DNA of 64,000 nucleotides from CBDCIS01 sp965217565 (GTDB taxonomy: Bacteria > Chloroflexota > Dehalococcoidia > Lucifugimonadales > CATOSD01): the NCBI GenBank assembly GCA_965217565.1, contig CBDCIS010000003.1, positions 626,746 to 690,745 on the forward strand, given 5' to 3'. The position numbers were made by a program, and so were the translations under genes. Below the pieces are notes generated by a model. It did no database searches and was not told the origin of the DNA. It saw only the letters and a program-made list of their open reading frames with translations. Positions 16,754 to 25,739 of this stretch are shown here, piece after piece. Numbering within the stretch: the first letter of the stretch is position 1; every line of letters starts with the position of its first letter.

Positions 16754-17888
16754 AGTAGTTTACAGAGGAATCTTTCAAAAGTCGTTGTCCAGAAACATTT
16801 GCCGCACCATTGTGCTCGCGGCTAGGAAGGAAGGAAAGATCGGTACCGCGTTCGGGCGCTACGGCGACTCCCCGGAGCGCAACGGCATCCCCGCGAAGTA
16901 CTTCGCGGTCGTCGCGGATGACGCGCTGGAGCTGGAAGAGAACCTCGCCAAGTACGAGCCCAAAGAGGTGGACGTTACCATCGTCGTCGATGACACGCTC
17001 TGCAAGGGTGTGGAGTCGTGGGCGTGGTACGGATTGCAGCCAATCAACGAGCTGACCGTCAGCGGCGGAACCGTGCTCGTTACGTCCATCCAGTCGGCGG
17101 ACGAACTGCTCCAGGACATGCACGTCAAGGACGTGCCGTACAACCTGTCCATCGTCAAGGGTGCGAAGAGCTTCTCCGGCCTGTGGGTCTATAAGGACGA
17201 CCACACGGACGTTCGCATCCTCGGCGCGCTCGCGAGGGTGTGCCCCAAGCTCGTCGGCCTGGGCGCCTACGCCGATACTATCAGAGAGCAGTCGGACGAC
17301 GTGAAGGCCGGTTCGGCAGAACGCTCCTACGAGCGAGTTTCGACTCATCCCGTCGAGCCGGGCCAGGGCAATCAGGAGACTCCTTTCAGCTTCGACATGC
17401 CCGGCTGGACCAAGATGGATGAGGCGCTGGTCATTCCCGCGATCGAGGCGGGCGGCGGCTTCAGGGGCGGCGAGGACGGCTTCCAGGCAGTTCGCAACGA
17501 GTACTTCAAGAAGTGGTCCACCCGAACGATGCGGCCGGTCATCAACTTCGAGACGTGCACCAAGTGCACGCTGTGCTGGCTGCAGTGCCCCGACTCCTGC
17601 TTCGACGTGACGCCCGAGGGCCTCTACGACTCCGACATGGAATCGTGCTGCGGCTGCGGCGTTTGTGAAGAGGTATGCCCGGTGGCCGACTGCATTACGA
17701 TGGTCAACGAGGAGGCTTTCAGCGACAACTCCAGCCAGCACGACCATTGGAAGCGCGACCGGGACGACTACATGAAGTGGCTCGAGGAGAAGATAGCCGT
17801 GTCGAAGGTCGAGAAGGGCGACACGGGACGCTCTCACGGTCTGTACCAGTGGGACGGCTACGAAGCTGAATCGCCGCTACGGGGGTAA
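16734..17888 (+). CDS. 2-oxoacid:ferredoxin oxidoreductase, fused gamma-delta subunit
   Basis: A 384-residue fusion. Residues 1-200 are the gamma (catalytic) domain (VEVVYRGIFQKSLSRNICRT, GTAFGRYGDSPERN). Residues about 265-325 are the delta ferredoxin domain with two 4Fe-4S motifs: C275xxC278xxC281xxxC285 followed by Cys289, and C305xxC308xxC311xxxC315P. The C-terminus extends about 60 residues. The start ATG 16734 has a textbook GGAGGTG. With the next two genes it forms a three-subunit enzyme that oxidatively decarboxylates a 2-oxoacid and passes electrons to ferredoxin. A gamma-delta fusion with separate alpha and beta is, from memory, the layout of Moorella oxalate oxidoreductase, in agreement with the alpha-subunit motif. 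Confidence 0.88.
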   Translation: MAVTAVEVVYRGIFQKSLSRNICRTIVLAARKEGKIGTAFGRYGDSPERNGIPAKYFAVVADDALELEENLAKYEPKEVDVTIVVDDTLCKGVESWAWYGLQPINELTVSGGTVLVTSIQSADELLQDMHVKDVPYNLSIVKGAKSFSGLWVYKDDHTDVRILGALARVCPKLVGLGAYADTIREQSDDVKAGSAERSYERVSTHPVEPGQGNQETPFSFDMPGWTKMDEALVIPAIEAGGGFRGGEDGFQAVRNEYFKKWSTRTMRPVINFETCTKCTLCWLQCPDSCFDVTPEGLYDSDMESCCGCGVCEEVCPVADCITMVNEEAFSDNSSQHDHWKRDRDDYMKWLEEKIAVSKVEKGDTGRSHGLYQWDGYEAESPLRG

Positions 17889-17891
17889 GTG

Positions 17892-19109
17892 ATGACGACT
17901 GAAACACAACCTGCGCTCGAACGAGAGGAGCTGATAAGCGGCTCCGAGGCCATCGCCATAGCGTGCGCTCTCGCCGACGTAGACGTCATAACGGCCTACC
18001 CTATTCGTCCATACGACACTGTGATGCAGTTCGTTTCCAGGCTGATTGCCAACGGCGAACTGAAATGCGAGTACATAGTCGCCGAGAGCGAACACTCGCA
18101 ATTCGAGATTGTCAAGCACGCCTCGGCGGTTGGAGCCAGAGTCTTCTCAGGCTCTAGCGGCGTGGGCTGGTTCTACGCATTCGAGGCGCTCGCCGTTACC
18201 TGCGGCCTCCGACTGCCCATGGTGGCAATGGTCGGCAATCGCGCCCTCGACGACCCCGGCGCCTTCGGCTGCGAGCACAACGACGCGCTCGCCGTGCGTG
18301 ACCTCGGCTGGCTGCTCCGCTGGGTCGATACGGGGCAGGAGGCCATGGACGCGGCCTTCATGGCCTGGCGCGTGGCCGAAGACCCGCGCGTCTATCTCCC
18401 CTGCGCCATCAGCACGGACGGCGCGTTCCTGACGCACTCGCAGCAGATAGTGAAAGTGCCGGACAAGAACCTCGTGGACCAGTACCTGCCTCCCTACGAC
18501 AGGGGCAAGTTCCTGCTTCACCCGGACAACCCCATCACCATCGCCCCGCAGGTCAACGAAGACTGGCTGCTGGAAATCCGACGCCAGACCGACGACGCCA
18601 TGCGCCGCGCAAAGGGCGTCATCACGGAGGCGCACGACGACCTCAAGCGCATATTCGGGCGCGGCGGCGACGACCCGTTCATCGAAGAGTATATGACCGA
18701 CGACGCCGACGTAGTCCTGGTCGGCATGGGAACGCTCGCTTTGCCGCTCCGTGTTACGGTCCGGAGGCTGCGAGAGCAGGGCCGCAAGGTGGGCTTCGTT
18801 CGCGTAAAGTGGTTCCGCCCGTTCCCGGACGAGGAACTCCGAACCACGCTGTCCAAGTTCAAGGCGGTGGGCGTAATCGACAGGGACTACTCCCTGGGCG
18901 CGCCATACAATGGCGGGGTGCTGTATAATGAGATACGTTCCGCCCTATACGATGCGGAGAGGCGCGTGCCCATAATGGGGTTCATCGCGGGACTCGGCGG
19001 AAGGGAGATTACGGTTCCAGCTACCACTGAGATGTTCGACGCGGTTCAGAAGGTAGCCGATACCGGCCAGATTGATGAGCCGCTTCGCTGGATCGGCGTC
19101 AGGGAATAG
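17892..19109 (+). CDS. 2-oxoacid:ferredoxin oxidoreductase alpha subunit, YPIRP type (oxalate oxidoreductase-like)
   Basis: A 405-residue alpha subunit with the pyrimidine-binding domain (ELISGSEAIAIACALADVDV) and the transketolase-C-like domain (DADVVLVGMGTLALPLRVTV, VGFVRVKWFRPFPDEELRTT). The diagnostic loop that contacts the substrate carboxylate reads AYPIRPYDTVM (YPIRP at 36-40), where pyruvate and 2-oxoglutarate enzymes have YPITP. As I recall, arginine at this place is what distinguishes oxalate oxidoreductase, providing charge for the second carboxylate of oxalate. I chose ATG 17892 over GTG 17889. It starts 3 nt after the gamma-delta gene. Substrate assignment is an inference from one motif and gene layout. 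Confidence 0.85.
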   Translation: MTTETQPALEREELISGSEAIAIACALADVDVITAYPIRPYDTVMQFVSRLIANGELKCEYIVAESEHSQFEIVKHASAVGARVFSGSSGVGWFYAFEALAVTCGLRLPMVAMVGNRALDDPGAFGCEHNDALAVRDLGWLLRWVDTGQEAMDAAFMAWRVAEDPRVYLPCAISTDGAFLTHSQQIVKVPDKNLVDQYLPPYDRGKFLLHPDNPITIAPQVNEDWLLEIRRQTDDAMRRAKGVITEAHDDLKRIFGRGGDDPFIEEYMTDDADVVLVGMGTLALPLRVTVRRLREQGRKVGFVRVKWFRPFPDEELRTTLSKFKAVGVIDRDYSLGAPYNGGVLYNEIRSALYDAERRVPIMGFIAGLGGREITVPATTEMFDAVQKVADTGQIDEPLRWIGVRE

Positions 19110-19145
19110 CCGTTTTCGGCCAGTCTGACTAAGGAGCAACATAGA

Positions 19146-20282
19146 ATGACTACTGCAAACGTCCTCGCCACCATCCAGGGAGTGCACGACTCCCCACTGG
19201 AGGAATACTTCACCTCGGGCCACAGGACATGCCAGGGTTGTGAGTCCGCGCTCGTGATGAAGCTCATGGTCAAGTCCGCCGGCCCCCGGACAATCGTGCT
19301 CGGCAGCACCGGCTGCATGTACGTGGCGAACACCACCTACTACTCCACGCCCTGGGTCGTGCCCTGGATGCACACGCAATTGGGCTCTTCCGGCTCGGCC
19401 GCCACAGGCACGGCAGCCGGCCTCAAGGCGCTGATGAGCAAGGGCAAGATGAAAGAGGAGAAGATCAACGTCATCGCCTTCTGCGGCGACGGCGGAGGCG
19501 CGGACATGGGCATCGCGTCCATATCCGGCTCGCTGACCCACCAGCAGTACAACCTGCTCATCCTCATGTACGATAACGAGTCCTACGCCAATACGGACAT
19601 CCAGGTATCGGGCTCATCCCCATGGGGCGCGAACACCACCTTCAGTCCGCCGGGCAAGGTTCACCGCATCATGCACAATCGCTGGAAGAAGAACATGGCC
19701 CCCATGATGGCGGTGGGACACCCAGGCGTGAAGTACGTCGCCACCGGCTGCGCGTCCTACGCCGTTGACCTGATGAACAAGGTTCGCAAGGGACTCAACA
19801 TTGGCGGCCCCAACTTCATCCACACCTACGACCCCTGCCCCAAGGGCTGGGATTACGACCCGATGTACTCACACGAACTGGGTATGCTGGCCGTCGAGAC
19901 GGGCATCTGGGTGCAGTACGAGATCGAGGAAGGCAAGCTGGCCCTGAACGGCCCCTCTCGGATGATTGCCCAAGGCCGGCGCAAGAGGAAGCCCGTCATC
20001 GAATTCCTGAAGCGGCAGGGCCGGTTCGCCCACTTCACGGACGAGGATGTGGACTACTTCCAGTCCAGGATTGACGAGATGTGGGAGCAGTGGTGGCTTC
20101 CCGGCGTCATACCTGTGCTGAAGGACGGCGTCCGCAAGCTTAGGCGCTTGGCGACTGACGGAGGCGGAGATTCAAGAGACTCTATAACGTCGCACCAATT
20201 GCTATCGCGTCTGCGGCAACGGGGGAAGGGACTACTGGAGCGCGGCCGGATTGACGCAGGAAGGCATGGGCTGGCCGGTTAG
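19146..20282 (+). CDS. 2-oxoacid:ferredoxin oxidoreductase beta (TPP-binding) subunit
   Basis: A 378-residue thiamine-diphosphate subunit. The TPP motif runs from GDGGGAD (114-120) to NESYANT (144-150). The proximal 4Fe-4S ligands are Cys29 and Cys32 (CQGC), Cys57 (STGCMYV) and Cys202 (ATGCASYAVD). The catalytic part ends near residue 325; the last ~50 residues (GGGDSRDSITSHQLLSRLRQ onward) look like unconserved sequence and overlap the convergent dehydrogenase gene by 51 nt, so loss of an earlier stop is possible. RBS AAGGAGC precedes ATG 19146. It completes the enzyme encoded from 16734. Confidence 0.9.
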   Translation: MTTANVLATIQGVHDSPLEEYFTSGHRTCQGCESALVMKLMVKSAGPRTIVLGSTGCMYVANTTYYSTPWVVPWMHTQLGSSGSAATGTAAGLKALMSKGKMKEEKINVIAFCGDGGGADMGIASISGSLTHQQYNLLILMYDNESYANTDIQVSGSSPWGANTTFSPPGKVHRIMHNRWKKNMAPMMAVGHPGVKYVATGCASYAVDLMNKVRKGLNIGGPNFIHTYDPCPKGWDYDPMYSHELGMLAVETGIWVQYEIEEGKLALNGPSRMIAQGRRKRKPVIEFLKRQGRFAHFTDEDVDYFQSRIDEMWEQWWLPGVIPVLKDGVRKLRRLATDGGGDSRDSITSHQLLSRLRQRGKGLLERGRIDAGRHGLAG

Positions 20283-21212
20283 GGCGGCGATTATGTTCTC
20301 CGCCGCCATCAATCCCATCCTTCGCACCGTGGCCGCGCTCGCGCTGGACAGATGCGGCGTGATGATGACGTTGGGCAAAGTGAGAAGAGGGTCATCGAGT
20401 GGTAACGGCTCCGGGTCCGTCACGTCGAGCGCGGCGCCCGCGATCTGCCCGCTGTACAACGCCTCGTATAGTGCCTTCGAGTCCACCGTGCGGCCTCTCG
20501 ACGTGTTCACCAGAAAAGCGCTCGGCTTCATGCGCTCGAACTCCCGCAGCCCCATGAGATGCTCCGTTTGCGGCGTCAGGGGAACATGGATTGACACGAA
20601 ATCGGAGCGGCTGAGCAGTGAGTCCAAGCCCGGCATCCATTCGACCGCGTGGTCGCTCTCGACTTGCGGACGGCGCGTGCGGGCGTAGTAGAGAACGCGC
20701 ATGTCGAAGCCTCGCGCGCGCCGCATCACCGCCTGCCCTATGCTGCCCAATCCCACGATACCCAGCGTCGCGCCGTGAACGTCCGCGCCGAGATAGGGCA
20801 TCTGGTCGAACATCGTCCACGCGCCCGCTCTGACCTGGCGGTCGCTGAAGACGACGTTTCGCGCCAACGCGAGCATCAGGGCGAAGGTGAAGTCCGCGCA
20901 GGACTCGTGCAGCACGCCAGGGGTGTTCGAGACGGCGACACCAAGCCGAGTTGCCGCGTCAACGTCCACATTGTCCATGCCGACGGCGCGGTTGGCTACC
21001 ACCCTGAGCGTGTCGGTCGAGCGCAGCGCCTCTTCGTCGATGACGTCGTCGATCTCGGTCAGGACGCCCTGCGACACCGCGAGCCGAGCCAGCAGGACCG
21101 GCCTGGGCGGAGGCCTATCCTCCCCCCAGACATCGACGTCGAAACGCTGTTCGAGCAGCGCGATTGCCTCTGGCACGCGCCTCCTGGTTACGAAGACCCT
21201 GTCAGCGGCCAA
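20232..21212 (-). CDS. D-2-hydroxyacid dehydrogenase (glyoxylate/hydroxypyruvate reductase-like)
   Basis: A 326-residue NAD(P)-dependent D-isomer-specific 2-hydroxyacid dehydrogenase. The Rossmann motif is GIVGLGSIGQAV, the catalytic Arg is in VNTSRGRTVD, the Glu in DVTDPEPLP and the His in VIITPHLSSAS; substrate-loop VANRAVGMDNVDV is typical of glyoxylate reductases. The start is TTG 21212 with GAGGGTG upstream. It follows the disrupted gamma-glutamyltransferase gene by 11 nt and was probably in its operon. Convergent with the oxidoreductase operon, whose likely substrate (oxalate or another 2-oxoacid) would make a glyoxylate-handling enzyme a sensible neighbour. Confidence 0.92.
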   Translation of the reverse strand: MAADRVFVTRRRVPEAIALLEQRFDVDVWGEDRPPPRPVLLARLAVSQGVLTEIDDVIDEEALRSTDTLRVVANRAVGMDNVDVDAATRLGVAVSNTPGVLHESCADFTFALMLALARNVVFSDRQVRAGAWTMFDQMPYLGADVHGATLGIVGLGSIGQAVMRRARGFDMRVLYYARTRRPQVESDHAVEWMPGLDSLLSRSDFVSIHVPLTPQTEHLMGLREFERMKPSAFLVNTSRGRTVDSKALYEALYSGQIAGAALDVTDPEPLPLDDPLLTLPNVIITPHLSSASAATVRRMGLMAAENIIAALTGQPMPSCVNPAALQ

Positions 21213-21223
21213 TTTCGCACCCT

Positions 21224-22868
21224 CTACCAGCCGATGGCGTAGCCATCTCTACGAGGGTCGGCGCCGCCCTGGAAGACTCCCGAGTCCGCGTCGACCTGGA
21301 TACCCTGCGCGCCGCCAACGGACATGGACCAAGGCTCTAGCACGTTGACCTGGTGGCCCAGGTCTTGCAAAGCCTGGCGCACCTGGACGGGGAAACGCTC
21401 CTCCATGTCAACCTGCCGGCCCGCTACGCACTTGAAGCGCGGGGCCTCGATAGCCTCCTGCGGGTTCATGCCGAAATCCAGCACGTTGGTCACGAATTGG
21501 GGCGTAGTCTGGAGAATGCCGTAGCTGCCGGGGGTGCCCATGCTCAGGTAGAATTTGCCGTCTTTGAACGTCTGGGTGGGAGCGACTACCAGATCAACAC
21601 GCTTTCCAGGGCCAATGAGGTTGGGGCTGCCCTCTTCCAGGTCGAACCAGTAGCACATGTTATTGAGGAACAGGCCGGTGTCGCCCATCGCCACCGCGGA
21701 GCCAAACCCGCCGCCCAGCGTCTGCGTTATCGTGACGACGTTGCCGTCCCTGTCCGCCACCGCGAAGTGCGTGGTCATGCCGCCGTCGAACTCCTGCGGG
21801 CTGCCCGGCGTGAGCGCGTTGACCGGCCCGCTGTTCGTGTAGTGCTCACCAATGACACTCGCCGCGTTCTCCCGGTCGATGCGCTCCCTCTGGCTGTCGA
21901 TGTATGCGTCCGAGAGCAGGCCCTTTATCGGAACGTCCACAAAGTCGGGGTCCCCCCCATGCCTGATACGGTCGGTAACGCAGAGTTTGACGGCCTCCAT
22001 GAACAGGTGCAGGGTGTTGGGATGCTGGAACACCATGTCCGCGCCGCCGAATCCCTCCATTAGCTTCAGCGTTTGAAGCACTTGGAAGCTGCTGCAACTG
22101 GGCGGCGTGGTATTGACCTGGTAGCCCCGGTAGTCGAGGCTGATGGGGTCTTGCCAGCTGGCCTCGTACTCCGCGAGGTCGTCGAGGCTGAAGAGTCCGC
22201 CCATCTGCTGGTTGGCCTTCACGATGCGCTCGGCGAGTTCGCCCCGGTAGAAGGTCTCCATGCCGTGCTTGGCTATCTTGCGCAGGGAGTCCGCGAGCTG
22301 CGGCATCTTCAGTCGAGTTCCCGGCCTGGGCGCCTTTCCGTTGTCGCCCAGTATGATCGGCGCCGACGGAAATCTGGCGAGCCGGGGCGCGTTGTTCTTC
22401 ATCATGCGGCTGTTCAGGTTGGTAACCGGAACGCCGTCTTCGGGCGTAGCCTATGGCGGGCTGGAAGAGACGCTCCCTATCCATAGACCCGTAGGCCTCG
22501 TGGAGCGTGAGCCACCCCGCGACGTTTCCCGGAATGAGCGACGCGAGGACGCCGGTCTGCTTGGTCTCGTAGGTGAACCTGGACGGCTCAGCCGCCTTGG
22601 GCGCTCTGCCGGAGAAGTCCAGCGCGCGAACCCTGTTCTCCCTGGCGACGTAGGCGAGTCCGACGCCGATTCCTCCCGCGCCGGACATGTACGGCTCGGC
22701 CACGTTCAGCGCGGCGGCGGTGGCTACGGCGGCGTCGAAGACGTTTCCGCCATCTATCAGCACTCGAAGCCCCGACAGGGACGCGAGTGGGTGGGCGGAA
22801 GCGACCATGCCGTTGACACCCATGGCCACCGGCCTATTCGATGCTGGGTAAACAGATAAGTTCGCCAT
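21224..22868 (-). pseudogene. Gamma-glutamyltransferase family gene with a one-base frameshift
   Basis: An Ntn-hydrolase that would be about 547 residues if the frame were restored. From ATG 22868 (RBS TAGGAG) it reads MANLSVYPASNRPVAMGVNG through AHPLASLSGLRVLIDGGNVF to FQPAIGYA, where an extra base in a G-run (22442-22444 on the plus strand) shifts the frame; dropping one base gives GYAEDGVPVTNLNSRMMKNN and the rest of the protein follows uninterrupted to 21224. The autocleavage/nucleophile site is present (DGGMTTHFAVADRDGNVV; Thr near composite residue 365), as are TLGGGFGSAV and GTPGSYGILQT. Such enzymes hydrolyse gamma-glutamyl or related acyl amides outside the cytoplasm, though I see no clear signal peptide. 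Lesion in a homopolymer, so a sequencing error is as likely as decay. Confidence 0.8.
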
Positions 22869-22928
22869 GCGCGCGCTCCTAGTATTCGGATTTTTCCTAT
22901 GGGGTTGCCGCCCCCACCCGCTGGCATT

Positions 22929-22956
22929 GAGATAGCACGGGTCAACGATGAGTCAA
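22929..22956 (-). promoter_or_regulatory. Sigma70-like promoter for the gamma-glutamyltransferase/dehydrogenase operon
   Basis: On the minus strand TTGACT (22956-22951), a 16-nt spacer and TATCTC (22934-22929) lie about 60 nt upstream of the ATG at 22868. A second TTGACC sits inside the spacer. Spacing is acceptable; the -10 is only a partial match. Confidence 0.4.
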
Positions 22957-23067
22957 CGACGCTTTCGCAGCAACGATGATAGCGTACAAACTAGAGCTTA
23001 TCTGGGGGCTTGTCAAGCGGCTAAACCGGCCAAGATAAACTCACTTTGGAAGGGCCCTGGCGTTGAC

Positions 23068-24321
23068 CTACAACGCTGCCAGCAGTTTAACGCCGAACTC
23101 GGCCGGCTCGCTCCGCTCCACCGTGAGTTCGGTGGCGTCGTGGAACACCATGAACGCCCTCATAGACTTGGCGACCGAGGCCACGAGCTCCTCGTCGGGC
23201 AGAACGCTGGGTTCGAGATGCAGGGCCTTCAAACGCAGCGTTCCAGAGCGCCGCTCAAGCTTTGGGTCGAAGCGCCCGACCAGCCGGTCCCTGTGCAGGA
23301 TAGGCAGGCAGAAGTAGCCCCACCTTCGTTTCGGCTCCGGCGTGTAGGCCTCCAATCGCTGCTCGAATCCCCAGAGCTGCGCGTCGCGGCCCGGCGCCCA
23401 GAACAGGCTGTCGAACGCGGTCAGGAACGTCGTATGTCGGGGGACCAGCGCTCCGTCCGCAGCCTCTTCCAGCGCGGGCAGGCTGTCACGATGCATGACA
23501 AACTCGCTGTCACTGCCATCGATGAGGCAGCCACGCACTTTCACGAACGTGCCGTCATTCAGTAGCGCCTCGAAGTGTGGCCCCGCCTCCGTGCGCTTCA
23601 TGCGCGCGTAATCGACCAGTTGCCGACGGTGGCAGATGCCGATACACCGCATAGACAGTTCTAGCAGGTGACGGACGGCCTCGTCTTCCGTCGGCTCGCT
23701 GGTATCGACCCAATCGGGAAGCACGCGCTCCCGCAGGTCATAGACGCGCTGGAAGTTGACCCGGCTGGTGACCATCAGGTCGCCGCGGTCGTACAGGTAC
23801 TCCAGGGCGTGCTTGGACGGCTTCCAGTCCCACCAGCCCTTGCGGGGCGCGTCGCGTTCGTGCGAGAAGTCGGCCGTTCGCATCGCTCCACCGTCGCGTA
23901 CCCGCTCCAGGACGGCCTCGACCATGGCGACGTTCTCCGCGTTGTCCAGCCACGCCAGGCGCGACCTGAACCCGCCCTCTCTGCATCGCCGCATCATGTG
24001 GAGACGGTAGCGGTACTCGCTGAGCGGGATAATGCTGGCCGCATGGAGCCAATACTCGAAGAGCCGCCGCTCGCCGGGGTCATAGACCAGCCCGTCGAGG
24101 GCGGCCGTGTCGTACATACCAAGCCGACTCCACAGTGCGACGTAGTGGCTGCGGCGCACCATCTGAAGCGTGTCTATCTGAAGACAGCCGACCCGCTCGA
24201 CAGCCGAGAATATCTCGTCCGGCGTGGAAGGTGTCTCGAGGTCCGGCTGCTCGACCAGGCCCTGCGCGTGGAGCGCAAGGGCGCGCACCGCCGAGAGGGG
24301 GTAAATGGTGCTGTCGCTCAC
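23068..24321 (-). CDS. YcaQ/AlkX-like winged-helix DNA glycosylase (HTH_42 family)
   Basis: A 417-residue protein of the crosslink-repair glycosylase family. It starts LSAVRALALHAQGL and has the catalytic-motif region GCLQIDTLQMVRRSHYVALW, with QID at 48-50 corresponding to the QxD motif of the YcaQ (AlkX) branch. Other family marks are RRLFEYWLHAASIIPLSEYR, KGWWDWKPSKHALEYLYDRG, FDSLFWAPGRDAQLWGFEQR, RRWGYFCLPILHRDRLVGRF and the ending DPKLERR..LRLKALHLEP. These enzymes excise bulky N-glycoside lesions and unhook interstrand crosslinks. Starts at an ATG 70 nt from a HEPN-like fragment on the same strand; no operon partners are apparent. Confidence 0.9.
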   Translation of the reverse strand: MSDSTIYPLSAVRALALHAQGLVEQPDLETPSTPDEIFSAVERVGCLQIDTLQMVRRSHYVALWSRLGMYDTAALDGLVYDPGERRLFEYWLHAASIIPLSEYRYRLHMMRRCREGGFRSRLAWLDNAENVAMVEAVLERVRDGGAMRTADFSHERDAPRKGWWDWKPSKHALEYLYDRGDLMVTSRVNFQRVYDLRERVLPDWVDTSEPTEDEAVRHLLELSMRCIGICHRRQLVDYARMKRTEAGPHFEALLNDGTFVKVRGCLIDGSDSEFVMHRDSLPALEEAADGALVPRHTTFLTAFDSLFWAPGRDAQLWGFEQRLEAYTPEPKRRWGYFCLPILHRDRLVGRFDPKLERRSGTLRLKALHLEPSVLPDEELVASVAKSMRAFMVFHDATELTVERSEPAEFGVKLLAAL

Positions 24322-24392
24322 GAAAACCTACGACTCCACGAAGGGATAGTATGCGTCTCCCCAGGGGACGTCTGGCCTGTCCATCATCAGCT

Positions 24393-24704
24393 CTATGAAC
24401 AATGGAACCAGGAAGGCCATAATTCTCGCCCCGTCCCGCTGGCGTCCAACAACAGGACCTCGTCAAAGTACTCACCGAACGAGGCGCGCTCCGACGGAGC
24501 GGCTGCTTCCGACTTGCCATCCACGTAGGCGGCGTTGAAGGCGATCCAGTAGAAGATAAACGCGGCGACGTGGTCGTCCGCCATCATCTCCCTCTCGGCG
24601 CGCCCAAGCCAGCTGAGGCAACGCCGAGCGCGAAGTCCGAGAATGCCTTCCCGAAGCCTCTCCTCGTTCTCCAGCCGCTTCGCCTCCAGCCTCTCGAAAG
24701 TCAC
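24393..24704 (-). CDS. Small HEPN-like protein, probably C-terminally truncated
   Basis: 103 residues, GTG start at 24704. The core LSWLGRAEREMMADDHVAAF-IFYWIAFNAAYVDG and FGEYFDEVLLLDASG recall ApeA/AbiU2-like HEPN domains, where an RxxR/W..FNxxY helix pair is followed by a longer helical tail. Here the frame stops soon after LLLDASGTGRELW with a tail (PSWFHCS) unlike the family. Sequence just beyond also reads openly in another frame (MAFLVPLFIELMMDRPDVPW) to a stop at 24328, so a frameshift or a junction with other DNA is possible. Function cannot be given; HEPN proteins are often RNases. Confidence 0.5.
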   Translation of the reverse strand: MTFERLEAKRLENEERLREGILGLRARRCLSWLGRAEREMMADDHVAAFIFYWIAFNAAYVDGKSEAAAPSERASFGEYFDEVLLLDASGTGRELWPSWFHCS

Positions 24705-24866
24705 CTAATCCTGCCTTCCGATTGCAGACCTCTATAGTAGTCGTGTATCTTGAATCGCCATAATAGCCAGAGGCGCCCCCTTATGTCAAAACAGACTTAA
24801 AGGACCGACTCGAAGTTGTCGCAGTTGTAGTGGCGGTCCTGTTGGATACTCAGCCCTTCCCCGAAT

Positions 24867-25544
24867 CTACGCCGCCGTGCCCCTCTTGAGCGTCTGTGCG
24901 CCCAGGAGGATCATCCAGAGAACCCAGACTAGGTAGATGGACCTCGCTATCTGCAACATGACTTTCATCTGCGCAGGGTCGGTTGTTCCTATGATGAGGC
25001 ACACTAGGGAAACGGCTGAGAATGCCGCCGCTACCCACGAGGCGATATTGTTGACCCGGTTCGCGGCGGCCATGCCGAGGCTGAACGCGAGAAAACCCAG
25101 GGCCGCGGTGAGACCCAATATCATGGTAAGGCCCGAATCCACCAAATAAACGGATACCGCTGCCTCTATCGCCTGCTGTGAGTCGAGCGCGGTATTGGCC
25201 ATTGTGTGGGTCAGGCCCTGGATCAAAATCCATCCAAAATTGGTGATTGCCAGCAACACGAAGCCGAATCGCGCCAGAGCGTTTCCACCCCCGCTGTCCC
25301 TGGTGTTGCTCTCGACAACCCAGAGTCCAAAGAGCGACAAGGCGAGACCCAGGGGCACCACGAACGCCGAGAGATGAGCCAGGGCGGAGTTCGACGCCAG
25401 GGCCGTTACCACGGCGACGGCGTCCGTAGAGTCTGCGGTGTCGATCAGCAGGCCGCCCGGCTCGAGCGCAAAGAATACTATCGCCAGTATTGGGCCAACG
25501 ATGAGCGACAGAGCGCCGAGCTTGTTCACCGTAGGCGTACCCAT
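24867..25544 (-). CDS. Multi-pass membrane protein of unknown function
   Basis: 225 residues with about six TM helices: LGALSLIVGPILAIVFFAL, LSAFVVPLGLALSLFGLWVV, ARFGFVLLAITNFGWILIQG, VYLVDSGLTMILGLTAALGF, IASWVAAAFSAVSLVCLIIG and a final IYLVWVLWMILLGAQTL. The frame stays open upstream, but the ATG at 25544 with GGAGGGTG is clearly the start, since upstream residues are Pro/Arg-rich and featureless. It resembles DUF4386-type bacterial membrane proteins in topology only. No operon neighbours. The ~190 bp on its 5' side is shared with the divergent gene at 25740. Confidence 0.7.
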   Translation of the reverse strand: MGTPTVNKLGALSLIVGPILAIVFFALEPGGLLIDTADSTDAVAVVTALASNSALAHLSAFVVPLGLALSLFGLWVVESNTRDSGGGNALARFGFVLLAITNFGWILIQGLTHTMANTALDSQQAIEAAVSVYLVDSGLTMILGLTAALGFLAFSLGMAAANRVNNIASWVAAAFSAVSLVCLIIGTTDPAQMKVMLQIARSIYLVWVLWMILLGAQTLKRGTAA

Positions 25545-25739
25545 AGCACACCCTCCAATCTGAAACACTTGCGAGTGGTTTCCGACAAGTCCCCGGCAGG
25601 GTGAAGCGCCGGGTCTGGCTATCATACACCCTGACGCGCGCGTCCGCGCGACCCGCTGGGATTGACTGAGGTCGAAAGCATGGTTAACATTGGGCTGGGA
25701 TAATGGGCCGCTCGGCGCCGGGCAGCCGCCGGTATTCAG

